Of a stretch of 64,000 nt of DNA, positions 44,255 through 52,124 are shown one piece after another. The number at the start of each line of letters is the position of its first letter. Within the stretch, counting starts at the first letter, position 1. Source of the DNA: Marvinbryantia formatexigens DSM 14469 (GTDB lineage: Bacteria > Bacillota > Clostridia > Lachnospirales > Lachnospiraceae). Position numbers and translations under genes: made by a program. The notes under the pieces are model-generated. The model was not told the origin of the DNA. It saw nothing but the letters and a program-made list of their open reading frames with translations, and searched no databases. The stretch spans positions 682,001 to 746,000 of the forward strand of contig NZ_CP102268.1 of assembly GCF_025148285.1 (NCBI RefSeq), given 5' to 3'.

Positions 44255-45290
44255 AAAACCACACTCGAAGCTATGGCTTTATTTTACCGGGATCATCTTT
44301 GCGACAGTAACGGCCGCCTTTCTTCTGATTACGCTTTTTTTCCTGGCACTGTTTAAACTCCATATTATTTCCATCGACCCGCGCATCCGCCATATACCGC
44401 TTCTGGCTTTTCTTGCCTTCAGTATGCTGATTGGCTGCACGATTGCCTTTTCCGTCGGCAGGCAGATTATCCGCCCGCTGCAGAAAATGGGCGCTGCATT
44501 CGACGAGCTATCGAAAGGCAATTTTTCCGTCCGGATACCGGAAAATCATAGAATCGAGGAAATGCGCGAAATGGCAGAGCATTTTAATCTGATGGTCTGC
44601 GACCTCTCCCGCATAGAGACGCTCCAGAATGATTTTGTGGTGAATGTTTCGCATGAATTTAAGACCCCGATTTCCTCTATTGCCGGATACGCCACGCTGC
44701 TTCAGAATCACAGTCTTTCCGCGGAAAAACGGGATCACTATATCGAAAAAATCCTTGATAATTCCGGGAAGCTTTCCGTTCTCTGCAGCAGCATTCTGAT
44801 GCTGTCCCGGCTGGAAAACCAGGAGACCGTGATGCATAAAAAACCGTACCGCCTGGATGAGCAGATCCGCCGGTGTATTCTGCTCTTTGAAGCCCGGTGG
44901 ACGCAGAAAAATATCGAATTTGATATCAGTCTGCCCCGGCAGCTATTCTGCGGAAATGAACAGCTGATGGAGCAGGTCTGGAGCAATATCATCGACAACG
45001 CCATCAAGCATTCCCCGGACAACGGCGTCATCCGCGTCAGTCTGGCAAAAACCCGGACGCACCTTGCCGTGACCATTGCCGACCAGGGCGCCGGAATCGC
45101 GCCCGAAGTGCAGCGGCATATCTTTGAAAAATTCTACCAGGGCGATTCCTCGCGCAAAGCCGACGGAAACGGTCTCGGTCTCGCACTGGTCAAACGGATC
45201 GTCGACCTGTGCCAGGGCACCGTTTCCGTGAAAAGCGCGCCGGGCAGCGGCGCCGCCTTCACAGTCACACTGCCGTTGGAAGAGGGATAG
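44244..45290 (+). CDS. Sensor histidine kinase
   Basis: 348 residues. Two N-terminal helices (FTGIIFATVTAAFLLITLFF and LLAFLAFSMLIGCTIAFSV) are joined by only about 15 residues outside the membrane, as in intramembrane-sensing kinases; a HAMP linker follows, the HisKA box is VSHEFKTPISSIAGYATLL near 133, the N box is WSNIIDNAIKHS near 250, and G boxes ADQGAGIAPEV and GNGLGLALVKRIVDLCQG are intact. Paired with the response regulator at 43577. The short loop and the adjacent efflux operon suggest sensing of membrane-active compounds. The 3' end is inside a tandem repeat. Confidence 0.93.
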   Translation: MLNKKPHSKLWLYFTGIIFATVTAAFLLITLFFLALFKLHIISIDPRIRHIPLLAFLAFSMLIGCTIAFSVGRQIIRPLQKMGAAFDELSKGNFSVRIPENHRIEEMREMAEHFNLMVCDLSRIETLQNDFVVNVSHEFKTPISSIAGYATLLQNHSLSAEKRDHYIEKILDNSGKLSVLCSSILMLSRLENQETVMHKKPYRLDEQIRRCILLFEARWTQKNIEFDISLPRQLFCGNEQLMEQVWSNIIDNAIKHSPDNGVIRVSLAKTRTHLAVTIADQGAGIAPEVQRHIFEKFYQGDSSRKADGNGLGLALVKRIVDLCQGTVSVKSAPGSGAAFTVTLPLEEG

Positions 45291-45440
45291 ACTGTTTTCT
45301 GCTGCACTGCCGGTCGGTGAATGGATAAGCTGTTTTCTGTCACACATCGGTCGGGTCAGGCTAAACTGCTTTCTGCTGCATTGCCGGCCGAGACGGGGCA
45401 AACTGTTTTCTGCCGCATGACCGGCGGCGGACGGAGAAAC
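45286..45440. repeat. Degenerate 37-bp tandem repeat starting at the histidine kinase stop
   Basis: Four units begin near 45286, 45324, 45360 and 45397, each as GG-(A/C/G)-TA/CA-A/G followed by CTGTTTTCTGC and a CCGG-rich half. The first GGATAG contains the kinase stop codon TAG (45288-45290). No gene lies in the gap up to 45480. Confidence 0.75.
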
Positions 45441-45480
45441 GACTTTTGGTTATATTCCCGTCCGCCCGTTCCGTTTTTCA

Positions 45481-45939
45481 TTACTTCCTGCTTTTTATCA
45501 GTGTTTCTATCGTATCTGCCGTTTCTTTTATTCCCAGGCTGGAGGAATTGATGCAAAAATCATAATTGTGGGGACGTCCCCAGCTTCCTCCGGTATAGTA
45601 ATCATAGTACGCTTTTCTCTGTTTATCCATCTTGCGCACAAGCGAAACCGCCTGCTTTTCCTTCATATCCAGCAATTCTGCTTTCCTCTTTACACGGTCC
45701 TCAAACGGTGCCGTAATAAACAGGCTCACACAGCGGACGCCCTGCTGCTTCAGCACAAAATCCGCGCATCTTCCCACAAAAACGCAGTCATCCTTTGCCA
45801 GCTCCAGTGTCATTTCGCTTCTCTCCATTGCCTTTTCAACCAGCTCGTGGTCATAAAAAGGAATTCCAAGACCTTCCGAAAGACATTTTCCGATTTCATG
45901 TCCCCCGCTGCCAAACTCTCTTCCGATGCAAATAATCAT
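45481..45939 (-). CDS. Short cytidylate-kinase-like protein
   Basis: 152 residues. The N-terminus IICIGREFGSGGHEIGKCLSE has the P-loop-like GREFGSGG of the cytidylate-kinase-like family common in Lachnospiraceae, and the C-terminal half (VFVGRCADFVLKQQ, LFITAPFEDRVKR, YYDYYTGGSWGRPHNYDF) matches too. Relatives are usually about 200 residues; here the middle, between ELVEKAMERSE and LELAKDD, appears to be missing about 50 residues. ATG 45939 behind AAGGAAGGG. A promoter sits at 45986-46015. Kinase activity is uncertain. Confidence 0.8.
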   Translation of the reverse strand: MIICIGREFGSGGHEIGKCLSEGLGIPFYDHELVEKAMERSEMTLELAKDDCVFVGRCADFVLKQQGVRCVSLFITAPFEDRVKRKAELLDMKEKQAVSLVRKMDKQRKAYYDYYTGGSWGRPHNYDFCINSSSLGIKETADTIETLIKSRK

Positions 45940-45985
45940 AAATAACCCTTCCTTTCGTATTTTATCCTGCCTGTTTATAATGCAT

Positions 45986-46015
45986 ATCATACTTCCGTCC
46001 GGGGTCTCCATGCAA
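45986..46015 (-). promoter_or_regulatory. Candidate promoter of the cytidylate-kinase-like gene
   Basis: TTGCAT (46010-46015), 18-base spacer, TATGAT (45986-45991), leftward. Confidence 0.45.
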
Positions 46016-46111
46016 CATACAATCCCGGCCTTTTGTCTGAAAGTCCGGCATTTACATCGAAAACGGATATTCTGAAAACAGCCGGTTAGCAATATATAAT
46101 GCTGCTCCTTT

Positions 46112-46152
46112 GCCAAAAAAGAAACCCCGGAAAATATAGTTTCCAGGGTTCT
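46112..46152 (-). terminator. Rho-independent terminator of rplM-rpsI
   Basis: On the minus strand ACCCTGGAAA and TTTCCGGGGT arms around CTATAT are followed by TTTCTTTTTT; one mismatch in the stem. Confidence 0.8.
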
Positions 46153-46183
46153 TGTACTGTTTTGATTCGATTTTTCTTGTTCG

Positions 46184-46576
46184 TTAACGTTTGCTGAACT
46201 GCGGAGCACGACGTGCGGCTTTGAGACCGTATTTCTTACGCTCTTTCATACGCGGGTCGCGTGTAAGGAATCCTGCTTTCTTGAGCACCGGTCTGTAGTC
46301 CGGGTCTGCCTGAAGCAGTGCTCTGGAGATACCATGTCTGATGGCACCTGCCTGTCCGCTTGTACCGCCGCCGCGGACATTTACCAGAACATCAAATTTA
46401 TCTGCTGTCTCTGTAGCTACCAGCGGCTGGCGAACGATTACTTTCAGTGTTTCCAGACCAAGGTAGTTGTCGATATCTCTCTTATTGATTGTAATTTTTC
46501 CGGTTCCCGGTACAAGATAAACTCTTGCGATGGATTTTTTTCTTCTTCCGGTTCCATAATATCTTGAATTAGCCAC
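46184..46576 (-). CDS. rpsI: 30S ribosomal protein S9
   Basis: 130 residues, full length. [21 protein letters not shown] at the start and the C-terminal basic tail [17 protein letters not shown] that reaches the P-site tRNA are both present. It follows rplM by 17 bases in the usual L13-S9 operon and ends at the terminator at 46112-46152. Confidence 0.98.
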   Translation of the reverse strand: MANSRYYGTGRRKKSIARVYLVPGTGKITINKRDIDNYLGLETLKVIVRQPLVATETADKFDVLVNVRGGGTSGQAGAIRHGISRALLQADPDYRPVLKKAGFLTRDPRMKERKKYGLKAARRAPQFSKR

Positions 46577-46593
46577 TGTTCTTTACCTCCTGT

Positions 46594-47022
46594 TTAAAAT
46601 GTCAGCGTTTCCGGTTTCTGAGCCTCATGCTTGTGCTCTGCACCGGTGTAAACGTGAAGCTTTGTCATCATCTGTCTGCCGAGCGGTCCCTTCGGGAGCA
46701 TACCCTTAACAGCCAGTTCAATCACACGTTCCGGTTTCTTGTTCAACATTTCACGCAGGGTGGTTTCCTTCATACCGCCTACGTACTCAGAGTGACGGTA
46801 GTAAACCTTCTGGTCCAGCTTCTTTCCGGTAACCTTTATATTCTGTGCGTTTACAATAATTACATAATCGCCTGTGTCAATATGCGGCGTAAAAATCGGC
46901 TTATGCTTTCCTCTTAAAATCTTAGCTACTTCTGATGACAGACGTCCTAATGTATATCCGGTAGCATCAACTACATACCATTTTCTCTCGATTGTTGACG
47001 GACTCGCCATAAAACTTTTCAT
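46594..47022 (-). CDS. rplM: 50S ribosomal protein L13
   Basis: 142 residues, full length: [20 protein letters not shown] near the N-terminus and [19 protein letters not shown] near the C-terminus. GGAGG precedes the ATG. First gene of the L13-S9 operon, with a consensus promoter 124-152 bases upstream. Confidence 0.98.
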   Translation of the reverse strand: MKSFMASPSTIERKWYVVDATGYTLGRLSSEVAKILRGKHKPIFTPHIDTGDYVIIVNAQNIKVTGKKLDQKVYYRHSEYVGGMKETTLREMLNKKPERVIELAVKGMLPKGPLGRQMMTKLHVYTGAEHKHEAQKPETLTF

Positions 47023-47139
47023 TGGTCTTCCTCCTTGAATAATAAACTGCCTGGCGGCGCTGGAAAGTTACGCCGCTTGTTATATAGCAAAACGCCACTA
47101 CCGGGGCTTTGGCTTGGACGTTTACGCACTTACTCACAC
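47023..47139 (-). promoter_or_regulatory. Leader of rplM, possible L13 autoregulatory structure
   Basis: The about 117-base untranslated leader contains a GCGGCG/CGCCGC hairpin shortly before the start. Firmicutes often carry an L13-binding leader here; the hairpin is seen, its L13-binding role is inferred from family knowledge only. Confidence 0.35.
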
Positions 47140-47145
47140 TGAAAA

Positions 47146-47174
47146 ATTATATTATACTGCAAATTTAATGTCAA
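47146..47174 (-). promoter_or_regulatory. Consensus promoter of rplM-rpsI
   Basis: TTGACA (47169-47174), 17-base spacer and TATAAT (47146-47151), a perfect sigma-A match. Confidence 0.85.
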
Positions 47175-47241
47175 CTCTTTTTTTCAAAAAATCCCCGAAA
47201 AATCACTCTGTTTTTTACCTTTTTGCTCCCGCATTGCTTCC

Positions 47242-48933
47242 TTACGGCTGGTCCGGAGCCTGTGCCATAACCACCATACATTCTTTCTTCCAGAACGCCA
47301 TCCCATACCGGATGACCTTCTTCATTCCCCGGTGCTGCAGACCGGCGGCGTACTTTTTTTTCTCAATCTGTTCCAGCGCCTGCAGACATTCCTTTTCAAG
47401 ATTTCCGTCATCTGCATACTTCAGCTCTATCACAATTCCCGTCCTCTCCGGCGTGCAGACGGTTATGTCGCTGTAACCTTCTCCATTCTCCGTATTGGAC
47501 TGGATCAGCCAGTTTTCCCGACTTTGCAGCAGCCCCACCAACATCCCGTGATAGAAATTTTCTTTCCTGTCCGACCGGACGGCCGTATCTCTCACACTGA
47601 TGGAATCCCACAGATAATCATGCAGCATATCCTGGATGGTCGCTGCGTCTCCGGCAGGAAAAGCTGCACAGAAGCGCTGAATCCTTGCAGTATCCGCAAG
47701 TGTAATCTTCCGAAACCATTCCTTTATCTGTAAGACAAAAACCTCCCGGACCTCCCGGTTGGGTATCACCAGCTTATAGATGCCGCCTGCCGCCCGGTCT
47801 GTCTGCGTCAGATAGCCGGTAGTAAAAAGAACACTCCAGAGGTTTTCAATGCTGGTATCCAGCTCATTATAGGTCAGATCCAGCCGTACCGCCTTTTCAA
47901 TCACCTCTCCCGCAATCAGACACTCAATCTCATCCTGTGTGGTCTTGTCCGCCTTGTCAATAAAGCGCTTCACCAGTTCATTTCCACTGGTATTAATCCA
48001 GAAGGCTTCCGGCTCCGCGCAGGGGTCTGCCAGCAGCTTTTTGGCATACTTAATAACGTCCCACGGACAGTAAATACTCGCATCGCCAAAACGATAACCA
48101 TCATACCAGTCTTTTATAACATCCGCCTTTTCTTCCAGCCCGTAATCTGCCAGGAGCTTCTGTACTTCCGAATCTGTAAATCCGAACTGCTCGTCATGCT
48201 CCACATCTACGATTGAATTAACATCAAAATTATTCAGACCTGTGAAAATACTCTCCTTTGACACCCGCAGGCAGCCTGTCAGAACCGCAAACTGCAGAAA
48301 TTCATTTGTCTTTAACGCCTGTCCGAACAGCCCGCGTATCAGCGCTGCCATTTCTTCATAATAGCCATGCTGGAATGCTTTGTCCAGCGGCACATCGTAC
48401 TCATCGATCAGCAGGATTACCTTCTGCCCGTGGTATCTGTACAGAATTTCCGTTAATAATGAAAGTGATTTCTGTATCACGGAATCACTCACCCTTGCAG
48501 TCATGAGGCTGGAAAAATTTTCCCGGTCCGGCTTCGACAGGCGTTCGTCCTGCAGCAGGTACTGCAGACGCCGGAATTCTTTCTGGATGACCTCCCACAG
48601 CATATCCCGTGCATTTTCAAAATCCAGTCCGTCCACGCCCTTCAAAGAGAGAAATATCACAGGAAACTTTCCCATATACTTTTCACAAAGCGCTTTCTCC
48701 CGTGAGATTGAAAGTCCCTCAAACAATGTTTCATCCGCTCCGGTTTCGAAAAAACATTTCAGCATACTCATGTTCAACGTCTTTCCGAAACGACGCGGGC
48801 GAGTAAAGAGATTGACCTTTCCCCAGTTGTTCAGCAGTTCCCGGATAAGCCCGGTTTTATCAATATAGTAAAACTCTTCCTTCCGTATTTCTTCAAAATC
48901 CTCTATTCCAACCGGCAACTTTCTTCTTAGCAT
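47242..48933 (-). CDS. AAA-ATPase with C-terminal PD-(D/E)XK nuclease-like domain
   Basis: About 563 residues of the AAA_AA plus DUF1703 family that is expanded in gut Firmicutes and Bacteroidetes. N-terminal IGIEDFEEIRKEEFYYIDKT-like start, Walker A RPRRFGKTLNMSML near residue 45, Walker B KVILLIDEYDVPLDKA near 165. The C-terminus has GIVIELKYADDGNLEKECLQ, matching the E-x-K of PD-(D/E)XK nucleases, then ALEQIEKKKYAAGL. Biological role unknown; defence or mobile-element links are often suggested for the family. ATG 48933 behind AAAGGAG is preferred to an upstream in-frame start that overlaps the previous gene. Confidence 0.9.
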   Translation of the reverse strand: MLRRKLPVGIEDFEEIRKEEFYYIDKTGLIRELLNNWGKVNLFTRPRRFGKTLNMSMLKCFFETGADETLFEGLSISREKALCEKYMGKFPVIFLSLKGVDGLDFENARDMLWEVIQKEFRRLQYLLQDERLSKPDRENFSSLMTARVSDSVIQKSLSLLTEILYRYHGQKVILLIDEYDVPLDKAFQHGYYEEMAALIRGLFGQALKTNEFLQFAVLTGCLRVSKESIFTGLNNFDVNSIVDVEHDEQFGFTDSEVQKLLADYGLEEKADVIKDWYDGYRFGDASIYCPWDVIKYAKKLLADPCAEPEAFWINTSGNELVKRFIDKADKTTQDEIECLIAGEVIEKAVRLDLTYNELDTSIENLWSVLFTTGYLTQTDRAAGGIYKLVIPNREVREVFVLQIKEWFRKITLADTARIQRFCAAFPAGDAATIQDMLHDYLWDSISVRDTAVRSDRKENFYHGMLVGLLQSRENWLIQSNTENGEGYSDITVCTPERTGIVIELKYADDGNLEKECLQALEQIEKKKYAAGLQHRGMKKVIRYGMAFWKKECMVVMAQAPDQP

Positions 48934-48986
48934 CTGGCTTATCTCCTTTCTCAGCCGGCTCACGTCTTTCTGCGCGCTTCCGGCTT

Positions 48987-50870
48987 TCACTCTATCCGGT
49001 AAATTTTCGCCTTTCCCGGCGACGCAGTCAGCACCGCCTGCGCCTGGGCATCATAATAGGTGCGCAGGTATTCCATTGTGACGTCTATCTCGTCGTCCAC
49101 AAGATAAATCTGCTCATTTCCAATCATATCCCGGAAAGGATTCGTAATTCCGTATTCCCGCATTTTTTCCACATAGCCGGGCGTATTTGCCGGCCAGCCG
49201 CCCAGCGCAAGCGTATTCTCCGTGATTCCCGCCGGAATAGCATCGAAAACGCCATAGCTTTTTGCAAAGGATACCGCCCCCGACTTCGTGATATAAAGGT
49301 GCTCCTTATCCGCGGAAATGTATTCCAGCACCTCCCGGTAGCTGCTCTGCTTCTGCTCCTCCGAAGCATTGTTTATCCGCAGGCGCTTCTCCCATGTTCC
49401 GTAAGTTGCCAGTACAAGAAACACAAACAGCGCCGGACCTGCCGCCCTCTGCAGCACGCGCAGACTCCTTTTCCATTCCCGGCGGCATCTGCCATCCGCC
49501 TGCGTCTCCGGGGTTACTCTGACGTCCGCACGCGCTGCCAAATTTCCCCTTACATCCGCCTGCGCTGCCGGATTTTCCCCGATGTCTGCCTGCATTGCCA
49601 GATTTCCCCTAATATCCGCCTGCGCTGCCGGATCCGCGCCGGCAACCGTGCACTTTACGCTCTCCCTGCGCTTTCCCGGCGCCGAAATCCACAACACCGC
49701 CAGCGACGCCGCCAGCCAGATGCCCACATCCACCCGGTTGCGCAGATAGCGCCCCTGATAGTATAAAAAGAAATACAGCACGACCACAGCGGCAAGCTCT
49801 CCCAGAAGCGCGGCGATATCCCGTCCGCGATGTCTGGCGGACAAAAGCCAGACGAGCAGCGTCAGCAGAAAACACCAGAAGCTTCGCACGGTGTACAGCT
49901 TCAGCAGCACCTTTCTCACAAATCCCTTCAGAAAATCCAAATCCACGCTTTTCGGCGTTTTCAGCGCAATCAGCTCCTCCAGAACCTCCTGCGAAAATTT
50001 TTCCGTGTCCATATGATTCCAGCCGCGCAGAAGCTGATAAGCATTTTCGTCGATTCCAAGCGCCTCATACGCTTCCCGGTTTTTCTTATAATCGGGGAAC
50101 CTATAATCAAAAAGCTCCGTCCTGGCGGCGTTGTACGCCTCATACCTCTGCCAGTCCTCCGAACGGTAAGCCAGACGGTCGGCGCCATAGAGCACAGCAA
50201 CCGCAAAAAGAAGTGCCGCCGCTGTCCGGACATAGCGCAGAAAGCGTCTCTTTGCCTCCTGCTTCGTATACTGCCGCAGACGCAGCAGCTCATAAATTAC
50301 AATTCCAGACAACAACGCGGCCTCCGCAAAAAACTGCGGCAGCCGGTACACAGCTCCGGCGCAGGCAAGCAGAAGCCCGCACACGGCACTGCGCCATCTT
50401 ACACGCTCCTCCGTCACGGCATCCAGCAGCAGAAGCATTCCCGCCGCTGCCGCAATTCCGGCTGTTTTTGTATACTGGAGCCGGATATAACCTTCAAAAG
50501 CAAAATAAAGCAGTATCCCGCAAAAGACCCACCACGGCAAAGAGGTGCGCAGCCGTCGCAGACCCACATACGTTACCGCGGAAAAAGCGCAGAAAAGCAC
50601 CGCATACTGCAGCAGTGCATACCATGCAACAGCATCCGTCAGCCGGTAAAGCGCACTCAGCAGCAGCCCCGCAAGATAGTTTACATAAATCATATGTGCA
50701 TCATAGCTGCCCTTTGCGCCGTTTACAATCGCGCACAGCCCCATATCGTCGTTCGTCTCATACGCCGGCGAAAAAAGCGCCAGAAGCACTGCAAGCAGAA
50801 CCAGATTTACCATGATGGCAAACCAGGGCTTCCCGCAATGCTTCTGTATCCATACTGTCTGTTTTTTCAT
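48987..50870 (-). CDS. Large polytopic membrane protein (GT-C-like) with in-frame repeats
   Basis: 627 residues with about ten membrane helices in residues 15-400, a small soluble C-terminal domain and one helix near 470. A FSPAYETNDDMGLCAIVNG motif follows the first helix, the position of the acidic catalytic site in GT-C glycosyltransferases, though I cannot name the family. Between the helices, residues about 405-455 are a 10-residue repeat (QADIRGNLAA-like). It follows the GT2 gene by 18 bases and is probably cotranscribed with it; the GT2 may charge a lipid-linked sugar that this protein uses. Confidence 0.8.
   Translation of the reverse strand: MKKQTVWIQKHCGKPWFAIMVNLVLLAVLLALFSPAYETNDDMGLCAIVNGAKGSYDAHMIYVNYLAGLLLSALYRLTDAVAWYALLQYAVLFCAFSAVTYVGLRRLRTSLPWWVFCGILLYFAFEGYIRLQYTKTAGIAAAAGMLLLLDAVTEERVRWRSAVCGLLLACAGAVYRLPQFFAEAALLSGIVIYELLRLRQYTKQEAKRRFLRYVRTAAALLFAVAVLYGADRLAYRSEDWQRYEAYNAARTELFDYRFPDYKKNREAYEALGIDENAYQLLRGWNHMDTEKFSQEVLEELIALKTPKSVDLDFLKGFVRKVLLKLYTVRSFWCFLLTLLVWLLSARHRGRDIAALLGELAAVVVLYFFLYYQGRYLRNRVDVGIWLAASLAVLWISAPGKRRESVKCTVAGADPAAQADIRGNLAMQADIGENPAAQADVRGNLAARADVRVTPETQADGRCRREWKRSLRVLQRAAGPALFVFLVLATYGTWEKRLRINNASEEQKQSSYREVLEYISADKEHLYITKSGAVSFAKSYGVFDAIPAGITENTLALGGWPANTPGYVEKMREYGITNPFRDMIGNEQIYLVDDEIDVTMEYLRTYYDAQAQAVLTASPGKAKIYRIE
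49491..49640. repeat. In-frame 30-bp minisatellite in the membrane protein gene
   Basis: Five units of 30 bp (10 codons) coding for (A/P)AQAD(I/V)RGN(L)-like peptides. The period keeps the frame, so copy number can change without breaking the gene. Confidence 0.88.
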
Positions 50871-50888
50871 CTTCTCCCCCAGAATCCG

Positions 50889-51902
50889 CTATCTGGCAGC
50901 CGTCCTGCCGTCCGGACCGCCGCTCTTTTCCTCCCGCGCCGTCTCCCCGGTCTCATACGTCCGGTCGCTGATAATATAGCGCGGTCTCGCCTTTGTCTCC
51001 AGATAAATTTTCCCGATGTACTCCCCGATGACGCCGGTGCAGATAAGCTGTATCCCGCACACGAAGCAGACGATCGCGCAGGTGCTCGCCCAGCCCTGCA
51101 CCGTTTTTCCGGTAAAAAACTGCACAATGATCCACACAATCATCAGAAAGCTGAGCAGAGAGACTGCAAAGCCCAGCATGGAAATCATCCGGATCGGCTT
51201 CACGCTCAGACTGGTAATGCCGTCTGCCGCAAGGGACAGCATCTTTGAGAGCGGATAATGGCTTTTCCCCGCCATACGCTCACTGCGCTCATAATACACC
51301 TGGGTACTCTTAAAGCCCACCAGCGGCACCAGTCCCCGCAGAAAAATATTTACCTCTTTAAACTCCGCCAGCTCGTCCAGCACCAGACTGGAAATCAGAC
51401 GGTAATCGGCATGATTGTAGACCACCTCCGCGCCCATCCAGTTCAGCAGGCGGTAAAAAAGCTGCGCCGTATATTTCTTAAAAAAGGTATCCGTATCGCG
51501 CCTGCTGCGCACACCGTATACCACCTCAAATCCTTCCATATATCTGGCAACCATCTCGTCCATCGCGTTGATATCATCCTGCCCGTCACAGTCGATGGAA
51601 ATGGTGATGTCGCAGCGGCTGCGCGCTTCCATCAGCCCCGCCAGCACCGCGTTCTGATGGCCGCGGTTCCTGCTCTGCGAAATCCCCATGAAATGCTCAT
51701 CCTGCTCTGCCAGACTGCAGATAATCTTCCAGGTATTATCCCGGCTTCCGTCGTCCACAAACAGAATCCTGCTCTCGCCGCTGACGGCGCCCTTCTGCGC
51801 CAGCGCATGAATCTTATCCAGAAACATCGGCGCTGTCACCGGCAGGACCTCTTCCTCGTTGTAGCACGGAATCACAATATATAAAACAGGTATTTTTCTC
51901 AT
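50889..51902 (-). CDS. Polyprenyl-phosphate glycosyltransferase (DPM1/GtrB-like GT2)
   Basis: 337 residues. Starts VLYIVIPCYNEEEVLPVTAP, then FVDDGSRDNTWKII near 50 and TISIDCDGQDD near 103, the GT-A metal site of the dolichol-phosphate-mannose-synthase-like group. Two C-terminal helices (MISMLGFAVSLLSFLMIVWI and TCAIVCFVCGIQLICTGVIG) are typical of GtrB/YkcC enzymes that load a sugar on undecaprenyl phosphate. Operon with the polytopic membrane protein; the promoter is the consensus at 51955-51983. Confidence 0.9.
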   Translation of the reverse strand: MRKIPVLYIVIPCYNEEEVLPVTAPMFLDKIHALAQKGAVSGESRILFVDDGSRDNTWKIICSLAEQDEHFMGISQSRNRGHQNAVLAGLMEARSRCDITISIDCDGQDDINAMDEMVARYMEGFEVVYGVRSRRDTDTFFKKYTAQLFYRLLNWMGAEVVYNHADYRLISSLVLDELAEFKEVNIFLRGLVPLVGFKSTQVYYERSERMAGKSHYPLSKMLSLAADGITSLSVKPIRMISMLGFAVSLLSFLMIVWIIVQFFTGKTVQGWASTCAIVCFVCGIQLICTGVIGEYIGKIYLETKARPRYIISDRTYETGETAREEKSGGPDGRTAAR

Positions 51903-51954
51903 ATCGCGTACCTCTTACCGTAACCGGCAGACCGCTGCCGTTTTCCTTCATTTT

Positions 51955-51983
51955 ATTATAGGGCACAAACAGGGCTCTGTCAA
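51955..51983 (-). promoter_or_regulatory. Consensus promoter of the GT2-membrane protein operon
   Basis: TTGACA (51978-51983), 17-base spacer, TATAAT (51955-51960), leftward; perfect hexamers. Confidence 0.85.
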
Positions 51984-51999
51984 CACGCGGCAGACCCAC

Positions 52000-52014
52000 A
52001 GGTTACAGTAACCT
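52000..52014. promoter_or_regulatory. 15-bp palindrome upstream of the GT2 promoter, possible operator
   Basis: AGGTTACAGTAACCT is a perfect inverted repeat 16 bases upstream of the -35. No known regulator is recognised. Confidence 0.35.
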
Positions 52015-52065
52015 TTTCAACCTTTTTATGCAGGCTGTGACATTATGACCAGGCAGTTACCAATA

Positions 52066-52107
52066 TAAAAACTGCAGAGCTGTATGAAATTCACACTGCC
52101 CTGCAGT
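52066..52107 (-). terminator. Terminator of the SGNH hydrolase gene
   Basis: ACTGCAG arms (52071-52077 and 52101-52107) pair across a long loop and are followed on the minus strand by TTTTTATA. Confidence 0.7.
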
Positions 52108-52124
52108 CTCTGGAACTCTCTTTT

